NCBI GenBank assembly: GCA_040905705.1
Contig: JBBDQZ010000029.1
Location: forward strand, 62,001-126,000
DNA: 64,000 nt
Direction: 5' to 3'
Source of the DNA: JBBDQZ01 sp040905705
Lineage (GTDB): Bacteria; Bacteroidota; Rhodothermia; Balneolales; Natronogracilivirgulaceae
Each line of letters opens with the position of its first letter. The first letter of the stretch is position 1. The notes under the pieces are model-generated. The model ran no database searches, was not told the origin of the DNA, and saw only the letters and a list, made by a program, of their open reading frames with translations. Below, piece after piece: positions 16,217 through 25,660 of this stretch. The translations under genes were made by a program, and so were the position numbers.

Positions 16217-17899
16217 TCAGTGGATCGGGTCATTTTGGAGCACGACAGCGGATCGATTCAGAACTTCGTCAACAGATAAAAACCCGTTTTCAAAAATGCT
16301 TCTGAGTAATTCCAGCGATTGAAACGAGTTGATGTTCTCTTTGCCGGTAAACCGTCCTTGGAAGTCGGCTTTGTTTATAATTCCATACCATCCCATTGGA
16401 TGCTGATGGTATTCGTTTTTCCTGCGATTCCATTGAATATATTTCTGATATCCCCTTTGTGCCGGCAAAAAAACAGGTGTGTTTCTGATTTTTTCCCGCA
16501 GGGAAAGAACCATTTTTTGCGGGTTGTATCCGGGAATTTCAAAGGGTGAAAAAGAGTTGATATATTGCTTGTACAAACTTTTATCATGGCGGTAAGCCAG
16601 TGGGACTTCCAGCCAGAAATGGAGATAGTCCATGTCACAAAAGGGCATCTGCCAGTCATATCCGAAAAAATCATATAACCGTCCGGCATGAATAATGAAT
16701 TTGGCCTGTCTTTCGTGATAGTCCCAGGATTCACAGGCGCTCGGGCTGTCCGGGTAGGTCTGCAGTGAGGCCAGCCTGTTAAGAATACGCTGACGGAAAA
16801 ACGGATAAAGGGTATCGTGCTGGTGTGACCAGTTCCAAAGATAATAGTGATAATGAAGAATATGCTTAATAATCGTTTTTTCCTTCACTTCGGGATGATC
16901 ATGATAGGCGTAACGGTCGTAAATGCCCTTGCCACCGGCAAACATGGCATGGTGCCCTCCCACAATTACGGCATCCCCGGGCAAAAGATGGTTGTTTTTT
17001 AGCTCTCCCAGTGCCACCAGTTCCTGAATATTGGGAATACCCGCCAGTCCTGAAGCCTGGCGATAGTACAACCGTCGTTTCGGGTTGTGAAACCACTCGC
17101 GCCATTTTTTTTGGGTGTAATGAACTTTTGTCCAGGGAAAATTTAGTTTTTCGGCGATAGTCTGGCTGATACGGGCTTCCTTGCTTCCCTGAAGTCCGTA
17201 GGTGTAGCAGCAAACATCAGGGTATTCCAACCGGGACAGTGTGATGGCAATAAGACGGGAATCGTAACCACCACTTAGCGGTACTACAATGGGACGTCCG
17301 GCAGCATATTCCGTTACCCGTTGCATGGTTTGTAATACGATATCGTCGAAATCGTGCAGGAACTGCTTCCGGCTTGCTTTTCGATATTGGTGAACGTAAC
17401 GGAAATATCGTTTTGACCGAATACTTGGTTGTTTTGAATCTGCATGGTCCTGTTTCAGTGATACTTCAACCACTGTACCGGCTTCTACCTGGAATATGTC
17501 ACGACAGAGGGTTTCTTTACCTGTGATATATCCCAGTACCAGGTATTCGGATGCAAGCAGATCATCAGGCATGGCACGGGGCAGTCTGCGGTAGATCCAG
17601 TCCGTACGGTCACTGATCCATACTTCATCCCCCCGGACAGCATAAAATAACGGAACAGAACGGTGGTGATCAGCGGAAAGAAAGACTCGCTTGGAATCAG
17701 ACATAATCCATGCAAATAGACCGTTTAATCGATTATTCAACTTGCAAGCAGATTCAAGATCCGATACCTCTTGAATTAACCCGGCCAGTGTCTGATCATT
17801 CGCCCGGGTATGATCCTTTATGATATTATTTCCCCTCAGGTAGGTGTTTCCGGAGTGTGTCCACTGCCCCTTGTCGAAAAAGTGTAAGTGAATATTCAT
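16217..17899 (-). CDS. Asparagine-synthase-like ATP-dependent ligase without glutaminase Cys
   Basis: The protein has 560 residues with the asparagine synthetase B layout. The N-terminal region (1-140) resembles the Ntn glutaminase domain (LNGLFAWIMSD, VFLSADHHRSVPLFY) but starts MNIHL, so the Cys2 nucleophile needed to release ammonia from glutamine is absent. The synthetase domain has the ATP pyrophosphatase loop PLSGGYDSR at residues 207-215. Members of this group activate a carboxylate as an acyl-adenylate. Within polysaccharide clusters such proteins are thought to amidate sugar acids or act in exosortase-linked systems. It is the last gene of a minus-strand run with a methyltransferase, a glycosyltransferase and a YfhO protein. 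Ammonia or another amine as nitrogen donor is an inference. Confidence 0.8.
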   Translation of the reverse strand: MNIHLHFFDKGQWTHSGNTYLRGNNIIKDHTRANDQTLAGLIQEVSDLESACKLNNRLNGLFAWIMSDSKRVFLSADHHRSVPLFYAVRGDEVWISDRTDWIYRRLPRAMPDDLLASEYLVLGYITGKETLCRDIFQVEAGTVVEVSLKQDHADSKQPSIRSKRYFRYVHQYRKASRKQFLHDFDDIVLQTMQRVTEYAAGRPIVVPLSGGYDSRLIAITLSRLEYPDVCCYTYGLQGSKEARISQTIAEKLNFPWTKVHYTQKKWREWFHNPKRRLYYRQASGLAGIPNIQELVALGELKNNHLLPGDAVIVGGHHAMFAGGKGIYDRYAYHDHPEVKEKTIIKHILHYHYYLWNWSHQHDTLYPFFRQRILNRLASLQTYPDSPSACESWDYHERQAKFIIHAGRLYDFFGYDWQMPFCDMDYLHFWLEVPLAYRHDKSLYKQYINSFSPFEIPGYNPQKMVLSLREKIRNTPVFLPAQRGYQKYIQWNRRKNEYHQHPMGWYGIINKADFQGRFTGKENINSFQSLELLRSIFENGFLSVDEVLNRSAVVLQNDPIH

Positions 17900-18009
17900 C
17901 TGTATAAAATTTGCTGATTCATATGGCCAAATGCAGCATCCATGGTTTAATGATCTACCTGTGTTTCGAAGACTTTTGCCCTGGAAGTTTCATACTGGTA
18001 TACATCGAA

Positions 18010-18543
18010 TTATTTTCTAACGGCTTCTACTACATACCATCGAGGCGTTATCAGGCGGAGCAGTGGCCGTACCCCCGGTTTCCATGTGGGGTTTGTCCAT
18101 TTTTCGTGACGTATGATTTTCCATCCGGCGTAATCCAGAAGCCAGTCGAATTGCCAGTCTTCAAATTCATGAAAATGACAGTCCCAGGGATCGTTTTTGT
18201 TCCGGTAAGCGCCGGAAAACCAAAGACTCATGGGCACGGAAGCAAAAAGTAGATTTCCAGGAAGGTGTTGGAGCACAGTCAATGGATTGAGTAAATGTTC
18301 AAAGATCTCAAATGCCATGCAGACATCCGCTTTATACTGTTTCAACTTTTCCGGTTCTTTGTCAAGGTCGAAATCTGTATTCCGGACTAAATACCCTTTT
18401 TCCTTCAGCCTGGCAGAAAATGGATTAGCAGCACCCAGATCCAGAATCTGTTGGCCGGAATGAATGCGATCCTTGATAAAGTTCATGGTTAAACGGTATC
18501 GGCGGTGTTGTGGATTTTTTGGATGATAGGTGCGCAGGTTCAT
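18010..18543 (-). CDS. Class I SAM-dependent methyltransferase
   Basis: The protein has 177 residues. The SAM-binding motif I is ILDLGAANPFSARLKEKG, followed by an acidic strand end RNTDFDLDKEP and the post-motif ADVCMAFEIFEHLLNP, typical of UbiE/COQ5-type small-molecule and glycan methyltransferases. It probably methylates a sugar or an end group of the glycan built by the neighbouring genes. It sits 15 bp after the glycosyltransferase gene on the same strand. Its C-terminal third (WKIIRHEKW, then PLLRLITPRWYVVEAVRK) carries no recognisable extra domain. The acceptor is unknown. Confidence 0.8.
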   Translation of the reverse strand: MNLRTYHPKNPQHRRYRLTMNFIKDRIHSGQQILDLGAANPFSARLKEKGYLVRNTDFDLDKEPEKLKQYKADVCMAFEIFEHLLNPLTVLQHLPGNLLFASVPMSLWFSGAYRNKNDPWDCHFHEFEDWQFDWLLDYAGWKIIRHEKWTNPTWKPGVRPLLRLITPRWYVVEAVRK

Positions 18544-18558
18544 GACAATATGAACTCA

Positions 18559-19947
18559 TTATGTTGTGTTCGGGTGATGAATGATCTCAGCCAGTCTGGC
18601 GGTCAACTGATAACGTGAATAGGATGCTATTAACCGTTCCTCAGGCTTATGAAGCGGGCTTCCATGTGTACTTTTATTGCTATGGAACAACGTACGAATC
18701 CAATCGGCGGGCCCCTCGTAATCGTCATAATCAAAAGCTTTTCCGATGTTGCATTTTCTGACGATCTCTGCGGCATCGCCATCGACGGGACCGATGATCA
18801 TGATCGGTTTTCCGGCTTTCAGATAGTCGAAAAGTTTCCCGGGGATCAGAATACGGCTGTCATCCGACCGATGCACTACGACCACATTCATATCCGATTG
18901 TTGCATTAACCGGATGGCTTCTTTGTGTGGTACATACGGATGTTGCTTTACGATCGATTCGATTCCGTGTTCCCGGATCTGAAACTGAACCATTTCATGT
19001 GAGGAGCCGATGAATTCCATGCGAACAGGCAGGGATTGCAGCCGTGACAGCGCCTGAAAAAGATTTTCGGGAACAGAGGTCTCTGTGATGCTGCCGACAT
19101 GCCGGATCAGGAAGTTTCCGGTTTCAGGATGAACCGGAGAGAATTCGGAACCTGAATCTGATGTCCGTATCCTCCCGGTATGGGTAGGAGGATACCCGGA
19201 AGTGTCAAAATCATCCGGGTCGAATCCGTTGGTGATCACATGGCAAGAACGGGAAACATTCCTGGTTATTAAAGCGGCCGTACCGGGAGCGGTAACTGTG
19301 ATGTGGTCCGCATGTTTCAGGATCTTTAATTCCAGTTTATGATCTGTCATTTTGGCTAAACCGGTACGTGGCAGGACACGATTATAGTGAATATCGCTCC
19401 AGGGGTCACGAAAATCGGCAATCCATGTAATCCCGGTTTTTTGTTTAATCCATAGTCCAATAAAGTGTGTCGAGTGAGGCGGTCCGGTGGTAATTATGCG
19501 GTCGATATTATGAGTTCGTATCAGATGTAATGCTTTTTTTCGAGCAAAAGGTACCCATCCCAGTCTGGCATCCGGGATAAACAGATTCGCACGGATAAAA
19601 CGTGCCGCCCGTTGCATGACTGAAAGATGTTCTTTACTCAATGCTATGGTCGGGCTTGCCGCTTTTTCAGCTGATATTCCGGCCAGCCGGCTGTACAACT
19701 TAAAAGGCTCCAATGAACGTGATTTATAAACCTGTACCGTCGAAGGTATATCTTCCACCAGGGATGGATCCAAAATCGGATATGTGGGATTCGAACAGGT
19801 GAGAACCACAGGTCGGATGTCAAATTGGGGAAGATATTTTACGAATTTCAGAAAACGCTGTACCCCGGCTCCGCCACTTGGAGGCCAGTAATACGTGACA
19901 ATCAGAACATTCTTTATACTCCGGCTTGCTTCGGATGTGGTTTTCAC
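18559..19947 (-). CDS. Glycosyltransferase family 4 protein
   Basis: The protein has 462 residues and starts at a GTG codon whose GTGA overlaps the TGA stop of the YfhO gene by 4 bases, so translation is probably coupled. The N-terminus VLIVTYYWPPSGGAGVQRFLK is the hallmark of the WbuB-like GT4 subfamily. RIITTGPPHSTHFIGLWIK and WIADFRDPWSD follow, and the donor-domain region includes SCHVITNGFDPDDFD, FEFIGSSH-like MEFIGSSHEMV and FDYLKAGKPIMIIGPVDGDAA. It adds a sugar during surface glycan or lipopolysaccharide synthesis. It lies in one minus-strand unit between YfhO and a methyltransferase. Confidence 0.9.
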   Translation of the reverse strand: MKTTSEASRSIKNVLIVTYYWPPSGGAGVQRFLKFVKYLPQFDIRPVVLTCSNPTYPILDPSLVEDIPSTVQVYKSRSLEPFKLYSRLAGISAEKAASPTIALSKEHLSVMQRAARFIRANLFIPDARLGWVPFARKKALHLIRTHNIDRIITTGPPHSTHFIGLWIKQKTGITWIADFRDPWSDIHYNRVLPRTGLAKMTDHKLELKILKHADHITVTAPGTAALITRNVSRSCHVITNGFDPDDFDTSGYPPTHTGRIRTSDSGSEFSPVHPETGNFLIRHVGSITETSVPENLFQALSRLQSLPVRMEFIGSSHEMVQFQIREHGIESIVKQHPYVPHKEAIRLMQQSDMNVVVVHRSDDSRILIPGKLFDYLKAGKPIMIIGPVDGDAAEIVRKCNIGKAFDYDDYEGPADWIRTLFHSNKSTHGSPLHKPEERLIASYSRYQLTARLAEIIHHPNTT

Positions 19948-22541
19948 GATGGATCTGTTCCGGTCAAAGGATCTTTATCTTTTCGGGAACGAGATTCGTT
20001 CTCTTTTTCACCTGGTCTTTTCTCTCGATAATATACAATAAATGCAATGACTCCGATCAGCATAATCAGTGTGTTAAAAAGGAGAGAAAGCCGGCTGCCC
20101 AAAATATGTGACCGCGGGTCGAAACGAAGTTTCAGTTGATGCTCTCCTTCCGGGATGGAAAAACCCCGCAGGATATAGTTGGTCCGATGGATATCCACCG
20201 GTTCGTCGTTCAAAGTTGCCTTCCAGCCGGGTGGATAGTAAATCTCGCTTAATACCAGAAAGGAGGGGGCGTCGGTAGTTATGTCTGCCCGTATTTCGCG
20301 CGGACCGTATGCTGTTATTTCCACATCACGGTTATTGGATGGTGTAATATCCGGTTTATGTATGTTACCTTGCAATATGGCTGTCGATGAAGCATCGAAC
20401 CGGTTGAGTTCATCCACAGCCTGTTGCGCATTGGTTGCCGTTATCAATGAATCTACAAACCAGGCTTTTGGGAGGACATTCCGGTTTTCCATGACAACAC
20501 CTCCATCATCTTGATAAACCACATTCCATCCAGGAAGCTGGACCGGACCTGGATATGTCAGATAACGGGTGTTAAGCATATTGAGTACCTCGGTGTTCAA
20601 GCCGGCCGGACCGTTATATATGGCATGATTGATCACATCCTGGTAGTTGCTAAGTTTGGCTCCCGAATAACCGCCGATCGATGGGTAAACAAATGCTGCC
20701 GGTACGGCATTATTGAAGGGATTGTCACCAAGAGGAAAACTACGGTACGGCCAGGTTTCATCCCCGCGTATATTATCGGCGATATACCGGTCAATAGAAC
20801 GGACTTGTCGGGCTACGGCATCACGGCTGGAAGTACTCGCCGGTATTAATCCGCTTTTATCGACATAACGGTTCCCGATTTGTACCATATCTATGGCCGC
20901 AAGCATAACCAATGCAGCCAGGGTATAGTTTGCAGGAATTTTTCGAAGTGCAGTACCAATAAGCAAACCGCCACCCAGCAGCAGGAAGATAAAGAGACGC
21001 CGGCTGTCGGAAAACGCTTTTTGTATTCGCTCCGGCTTGATTTCCTGATCGATATACCGGCTTACGGACTGTTGGATCTGTGGGTCGCCGGGGTCCATCT
21101 GATTTTGAGTGGCAAGTTGTTGGGCGAACTGTTCCCGTTCACCCGGTTTTTCAAAACTCAATATCGATCCGGAAAAACCGGTAAAAAACAGGGCAACAAC
21201 CAGCGAAATTCCGAGAGGCATCCAAAGAGGAGAAAGTGAAAGAGTCCCGGTTTTCCAGCTATCATATATCCATTTCATACCCATTACAGAAATCACTGAG
21301 AAGCAAAAAACAGTGACGATAAGCCACATTTCAGGTGTTCGAAATTTGTTAAAAAACGGTATATAGTGAAAAAACAAGTAGTTGAAACTGTAAAGATTAC
21401 TACCAAGTGAAAAAAACAAAGCCAGCAGCCCTGAACCGAGAAATACAAACTTGAGTCGGCCGGAGGCATGTATGAGCCCGATCAGGAACATTAGAAATGC
21501 AATGGCGCCAAGATAATGCGGCCCGCTGGTAAAAGGTTTTGGTCCCCAGTAAGTTCCATCGACCGAAGACCCTCCGAACAGATCCGGAATGATAAGGGTG
21601 AGCAGTTCGGCTCGCCCCTGTGACCAGGTAAAAGCATAATCGATGCTGAGGCCATCATCGCCTCCTTCCTGCAACTCGGACCCACCGCGAATACTGTAAT
21701 CAGAATATTCATAGATGCTCCAGTAAGGTTGAATATTGGCTGAGAGTGCCAGAAGTCCGGCCACGACCATCAGTGCAGCACGTTTCGACCAGTCGGTCAG
21801 GATTTGACCTCGCCAGGCGGCCACTCCGTCATAGATGAACCAGATGGCCAGCACGAACAGGAAATAATATAGAACCTGGATGTGTTCGCCACGCAATGTG
21901 AAGTTGAGTGCAATGGCGAAAAGGAAGAACCCGGCAAGTCGGTGCGGGCTTCTGGAAAGCATTTGGTAACCGGCCATCACCCAGGGTATGTATGACCATG
22001 TGATCAATTTGGAGTTGTGTCCGGCACCGACGATGATCGTAATATAAGTCGTCAGACAGATAACAAGAGTGCCAAGAGCGGCTTGTAACGGCCGGAATCC
22101 CATCAGCCAGAAGAAAAAATAGACACCTCCGGCACAGATGGTAAACGGAAATACCGGAATAAACCAGGCAGAAAACACACGTCGAAGCAGTGTGTCAATA
22201 TGGAAAAACGCTTTATTGCTTATAACCGTATAGGAGGGCATTCCGGAAAAAATATTTGTGGCCCAGAGTGCATCCTCACCGGTTTCTTCCTGATATTCAA
22301 TGACTGATTGCGAAGCGGCACGCCACTGTTGAATGTCGTGAGCGACAAATTGTTGCCCACCGAAATAAACTTCACTGAAAATGAAAGAAGGTACAATCAG
22401 CAGAAAAAAAAGTACCAGAAAGTGCTGATATTTTGATGGAATCTTTTCCCAGATATCTGTGGTTGTCTGGACAAAAAAGTTTTTCCCTCCCTCCCGGCGG
22501 GCGGATTTTTTTCGGGATGATGCACGTTGCTTTTTTGCCAT
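19944..22541 (-). CDS. YfhO-family large membrane protein
   Basis: The protein has 865 residues. After a basic cytoplasmic N-terminus (KKQRASSRKKSARREGGK), a first helix at about 40-58 is followed by a large loop with FVAHDIQQWRAASQSV and about a dozen membrane helices up to residue about 560. A soluble periplasmic part ends in the YfhO-typical APSFLVLSEIYYPPGWKATL segment and a last helix near residue 830. YfhO proteins resemble GT-C glycosyltransferases and are linked to polyisoprenyl-phosphate-sugar-dependent glycosylation (for example of lipoteichoic acid in Bacillus). Here it heads the glycan part of the operon and is translationally coupled to the GT4 gene. It is likely to transfer a lipid-linked sugar on the outer face of the membrane. 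Confidence 0.9.
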   Translation of the reverse strand: MAKKQRASSRKKSARREGGKNFFVQTTTDIWEKIPSKYQHFLVLFFLLIVPSFIFSEVYFGGQQFVAHDIQQWRAASQSVIEYQEETGEDALWATNIFSGMPSYTVISNKAFFHIDTLLRRVFSAWFIPVFPFTICAGGVYFFFWLMGFRPLQAALGTLVICLTTYITIIVGAGHNSKLITWSYIPWVMAGYQMLSRSPHRLAGFFLFAIALNFTLRGEHIQVLYYFLFVLAIWFIYDGVAAWRGQILTDWSKRAALMVVAGLLALSANIQPYWSIYEYSDYSIRGGSELQEGGDDGLSIDYAFTWSQGRAELLTLIIPDLFGGSSVDGTYWGPKPFTSGPHYLGAIAFLMFLIGLIHASGRLKFVFLGSGLLALFFSLGSNLYSFNYLFFHYIPFFNKFRTPEMWLIVTVFCFSVISVMGMKWIYDSWKTGTLSLSPLWMPLGISLVVALFFTGFSGSILSFEKPGEREQFAQQLATQNQMDPGDPQIQQSVSRYIDQEIKPERIQKAFSDSRRLFIFLLLGGGLLIGTALRKIPANYTLAALVMLAAIDMVQIGNRYVDKSGLIPASTSSRDAVARQVRSIDRYIADNIRGDETWPYRSFPLGDNPFNNAVPAAFVYPSIGGYSGAKLSNYQDVINHAIYNGPAGLNTEVLNMLNTRYLTYPGPVQLPGWNVVYQDDGGVVMENRNVLPKAWFVDSLITATNAQQAVDELNRFDASSTAILQGNIHKPDITPSNNRDVEITAYGPREIRADITTDAPSFLVLSEIYYPPGWKATLNDEPVDIHRTNYILRGFSIPEGEHQLKLRFDPRSHILGSRLSLLFNTLIMLIGVIAFIVYYREKRPGEKENESRSRKDKDPLTGTDPS

Positions 22542-22684
22542 GTCGAAAAATGATTATTTATCAATCGTTTGTCTTACAGTATTGTTGGGGGCTGTCTGAC
22601 TGTAACGGGTAATTGGGTATGGCACATTTAAGGTAATTGGCCCGGAATCCACAGGCAAACGGGATGGGGTATTTTGTCCGGATT

Positions 22685-22972
22685 TTATTCAATAACTTTC
22701 GGGACTCGGAAGTAGTCTTCATTGGCGTCCGGAGCATTTTTCAGTGCCTGTTCATGATCCAGTGGAGGAAGCGCCTTGTCGGCCCGAAAACCGGGATTCG
22801 TATCCAATACATGTTCCAGTGGTGGAACATCAGAGGAGTCTATCTGCCCAAGCAAGTCCATATATTTCAGAATTTCATTCATATCTCTGACAAGTTTTTC
22901 CGCTTCATCATCCGATAGTCGAAGGCGTGCAAGGTTAGCCATATACTTCACATCATCCAGAGTAACAGACAT
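22685..22972 (-). CDS. gatC: Asp-tRNA(Asn)/Glu-tRNA(Gln) amidotransferase subunit C
   Basis: The protein has 95 residues from the ATG at 22972. A longer frame to 23029 would add 19 residues that do not belong to the family and would run towards the divergent ptsH promoter. It begins MSVTLDDVKYMANLARLRLS and contains EILKYMDLLGQID and the belt-forming region around GFRADKALPPLDHE. It stabilises the GatA-GatB heterodimer that converts misacylated Glu-tRNA(Gln) or Asp-tRNA(Asn) to the correct amide. Because a glutaminyl-tRNA synthetase is encoded at 31.7 kb, the GatCAB complex here more likely serves Asn-tRNA. gatA and gatB are not in the window. Confidence 0.93.
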   Translation of the reverse strand: MSVTLDDVKYMANLARLRLSDDEAEKLVRDMNEILKYMDLLGQIDSSDVPPLEHVLDTNPGFRADKALPPLDHEQALKNAPDANEDYFRVPKVIE

Positions 22973-23093
22973 AGGTGCAAAATTGGGTTTATATAAAACA
23001 AAGAAAGAAGTTACAAAATGTGGAATCAAAGTGTAAATTGAAGCTTGAAGGAATGATAGTGCAACATAATGACCATTTACGTAGTTTAAAGCA

Positions 23094-23366
23094 ATGGTAA
23101 AGAAAAAAGTAAAAGTAGCAAACCAGGCGGGAATTCACGCCCGCCCCGCAGCTGTTCTTGTTAAAGAAGCTTCCCGTTTTGAGTCGGATTTTTATATTCA
23201 CATGTACGGATATCGCATTAACGGTAAGAGTATTTTGGGATTGCTGACTTTAGCGGCCGAGCATGGTGCGGAACTGGAACTGGAACTGGACGGACCTGAT
23301 GAAAAGGAAGCGATGAAGGCGTTGGTGGAATTATTTAGTAATGGATTCAAGATGGATAAGAAGTAA
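23094..23366 (+). CDS. ptsH: Phosphocarrier protein HPr
   Basis: The protein has 90 residues with the complete HPr fold. The phosphorylated histidine is His15 in QAGIHARPAAVLV, and the regulatory-serine region reads INGKSILGLLTLAA, keeping a Ser at the position used by HPr kinase. HPr accepts phosphate from enzyme I and passes it on. It is divergent from gatC and 37 bp upstream of ptsI. No EIIA, EIIB or EIIC gene appears nearby, so in this organism the pair may act mainly in regulation, as in other bacteria with an incomplete phosphotransferase system. Cytoplasmic. Confidence 0.95.
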   Translation: MVKKKVKVANQAGIHARPAAVLVKEASRFESDFYIHMYGYRINGKSILGLLTLAAEHGAELELELDGPDEKEAMKALVELFSNGFKMDKK

Positions 23367-23403
23367 CCGGTGCTCCTATATTATAATCGAACAACGGTAA
23401 CCG

Positions 23404-25188
23404 ATGCAAGAAATCAAATCGTATGAGCCAAATACGAAATTAAAAGGGCTTGCTGCAGTAAATGGCCTTGTCATGGGTGTGTCCCATATTTATTCCAGGG
23501 GCAATATCAACATCAATCCGGAGCCGTTGGATACTGGACGCATTGACGAGGAAATAAAAAAATTTGAGCAAGCCCTGGAAGGAGTGGGGATGGAAATGCA
23601 AAGCCTGACCGACTTTGCCAGTGGGCTGGACGATTCGGATACCGAAAGTATATTACAAACCCAATATGAAGTTTTACACGATCCGGAGATGAAAGCATCG
23701 GTCATTGCATTGATCAGAAAGAAGCGGATTCGTGCTGAAAAAGCCATTTATGATGCCTTTCAGAAATATATTGATCTGATTAAATCGTCGAATAAATCGT
23801 TTCTGATTACAAGGCTTTCAGATCTCCGGGATGTGAGAGACCGATTGATCCGTAGTACACAACAACTGACGGTTATCTCCAGATTTGGTAAAGACGCGAT
23901 TATTATTACCGATGAGGTCTCACCGCTGGAAGTCGTAGCTTTTGCAAGGAACGGAGTACTGGGAATTATTTGCAATTCAGGCGGCCTCACATCTCACGCT
24001 TCTATCATAGCTAATGCGATGGGAGTTCCAATGATTATAGGAACCCATACCGCAACACGACAAGCGCGTACCGGCGATGTCGTGATTTTGAATGGATATG
24101 AGCGGGAAGTAATTCTCCGCCCGGACAAAGAGACCACAGAACTTTATAAACAAGAGATCAACCGGCATAACGAAGAAGAAAAGCTTTTGCGTAAAGTAAT
24201 CAACAAGCCGGCTGAAACCCTCTGCGGGGTGCAGATTAGCTTGCAGGCCAATATTGATTTTGCCGAAGAAATACTTAATGTAGACAAGTTTCGGGCAGAA
24301 GGTATTGGACTGTTGAGAACAGATACGCTGTTGATGAATTCCGGTACAATTGGTATGGATCGAAAGCGCCAGGAACTTTTTTGTCAGAACGCTTTTTCTA
24401 TCAAAGATTCGTCATCCATTACCATTCGTCTGCTTGATGTTGGGGGAGATAAATTATTGGATATAAAAAACCAGGAAGCTAATCCATTTCTCGGATGGCG
24501 CGGAGTACGGATTTTGCTTGACAAAAGAGAACTGCTTCGAAGTCAATTGGAAGCTATTTGCCGTGTTGCCGGGCAGCATCCCGGCCGAACCCGACTATTG
24601 GTACCGATGGTTTCCACTCTCGATGAGTTTATTGAAGTGAAACATGAGATCGAACAGACGCAACACATGCTAAAATGCCAGAACGTACCTGTCGACGAAA
24701 AGATCCGGATCGGAGTGATGGTGGAAGTGCCAAGTGTAGCTATACAAATCCGTCTTTTTGCAAAACATGTCGATTTTTTAAGTATTGGTACGAATGACCT
24801 TACCCAGTATACTCTTGCCGTGGACCGGGGAAATAATCTGATCTCTTCGTTGTATCAACCCCTGCATCCCTCGGTGTTGACCCTCATTGCAATGGCGGTC
24901 AATGCCGGTAAGGAAAATCAGATTCCGGTGGCTGTTTGCGGAGAACTTGCATCTGATCCTTTTGCTGCACAGGTACTTATTGGTTTGGGGATTTATGAAT
25001 TGAGCATGACGCCCCGGTTGATTCCAGGCGTAAAGCAGGCTATACGGTTATTTACCTTTGACGAAATGAAAAAACTTGCGGATAACATGCTGCTATGCAA
25101 TACTCTGAAGGAGATAAGCAAGATCCGGGAAGAGTGGGAGCAACAGTATAGTGAAAAGCGATCCGATGAGAAAAAACGACAGGAATAA
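23404..25188 (+). CDS. ptsI: Phosphoenolpyruvate-protein phosphotransferase (enzyme I)
   Basis: The protein has 594 residues, slightly above the 570-580 usual for enzyme I. The N-terminal HPr-binding and phosphohistidine part contains GGLTSHASIIANAMGVP with the active His at residue 198. The C-terminal PEP-binding barrel has FRAEGIGLLRTDTLLM, RLLDVGGDK, NPFLGWRGVR, VEVPSVAIQI and DFLSIGTNDLTQYTLAVDR. PVAVCGELASDP carries the C-terminal catalytic Cys. It autophosphorylates with PEP and charges HPr. Operon with ptsH; the next gene is a small carbohydrate-binding protein. Confidence 0.96.
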   Translation: MQEIKSYEPNTKLKGLAAVNGLVMGVSHIYSRGNININPEPLDTGRIDEEIKKFEQALEGVGMEMQSLTDFASGLDDSDTESILQTQYEVLHDPEMKASVIALIRKKRIRAEKAIYDAFQKYIDLIKSSNKSFLITRLSDLRDVRDRLIRSTQQLTVISRFGKDAIIITDEVSPLEVVAFARNGVLGIICNSGGLTSHASIIANAMGVPMIIGTHTATRQARTGDVVILNGYEREVILRPDKETTELYKQEINRHNEEEKLLRKVINKPAETLCGVQISLQANIDFAEEILNVDKFRAEGIGLLRTDTLLMNSGTIGMDRKRQELFCQNAFSIKDSSSITIRLLDVGGDKLLDIKNQEANPFLGWRGVRILLDKRELLRSQLEAICRVAGQHPGRTRLLVPMVSTLDEFIEVKHEIEQTQHMLKCQNVPVDEKIRIGVMVEVPSVAIQIRLFAKHVDFLSIGTNDLTQYTLAVDRGNNLISSLYQPLHPSVLTLIAMAVNAGKENQIPVAVCGELASDPFAAQVLIGLGIYELSMTPRLIPGVKQAIRLFTFDEMKKLADNMLLCNTLKEISKIREEWEQQYSEKRSDEKKRQE

Positions 25189-25257
25189 CTCTCCGGTATC
25201 TTACATTATTGTCGTTTATTATAATTAATGAAAATCTGAAATATAAACCGCGATATA

Positions 25258-25557
25258 ATGGTTAAAAAAATATTTACTCCCAAGCGAACCGTATGCAAGG
25301 TAACGTTCCGTGTACCTGAAAACTGGGCACATAAAGAAGTATCTGTTGTGGGCGATTTTAATGAGTGGGATACCGAAGCCAACAAACTGGACCGTAAGAA
25401 AGGCGTATGGGAAACCACTTTGCGACTGACTCCGGAACGAAAATACAGATTCCGCTATTTGCTTGATGGTGAACGTTGGGCTAACGATGATTCGGCTGAC
25501 GGTTATGCATCTAATCCATACGGTACGGAAGATTCACTTCTGGTTATCGGCTCATAA
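25258..25557 (+). CDS. Small CBM48 (glycogen-binding, AMPK-beta-like) protein
   Basis: The protein has 99 residues and is nearly all one domain: KVTFRVPENWAHKEVSVVGDFNEWD, then GVWETTLRLTPERKYRFRYLLDGERW and DDSADGYASNPYGTEDSLL. This is the early-set/CBM48 module that binds glycogen or other alpha-glucans in branching enzymes and in the AMPK beta subunit. No catalytic domain is attached. Standing next to ptsH-ptsI, it may link glycogen state to carbon regulation, but that is inference. Such isolated CBM48 proteins occur elsewhere in the Bacteroidota and have no fixed function. Confidence 0.8.
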   Translation: MVKKIFTPKRTVCKVTFRVPENWAHKEVSVVGDFNEWDTEANKLDRKKGVWETTLRLTPERKYRFRYLLDGERWANDDSADGYASNPYGTEDSLLVIGS

Positions 25558-25660
25558 TCTAACCGGATAGGACAGCCTGTCACTTAAAATTCCTGGTTTG
25601 TCCGGGGATGTACTGATACGTTTCGAATATTCCGGATTCACATGAAAAATTATTCTTCCG

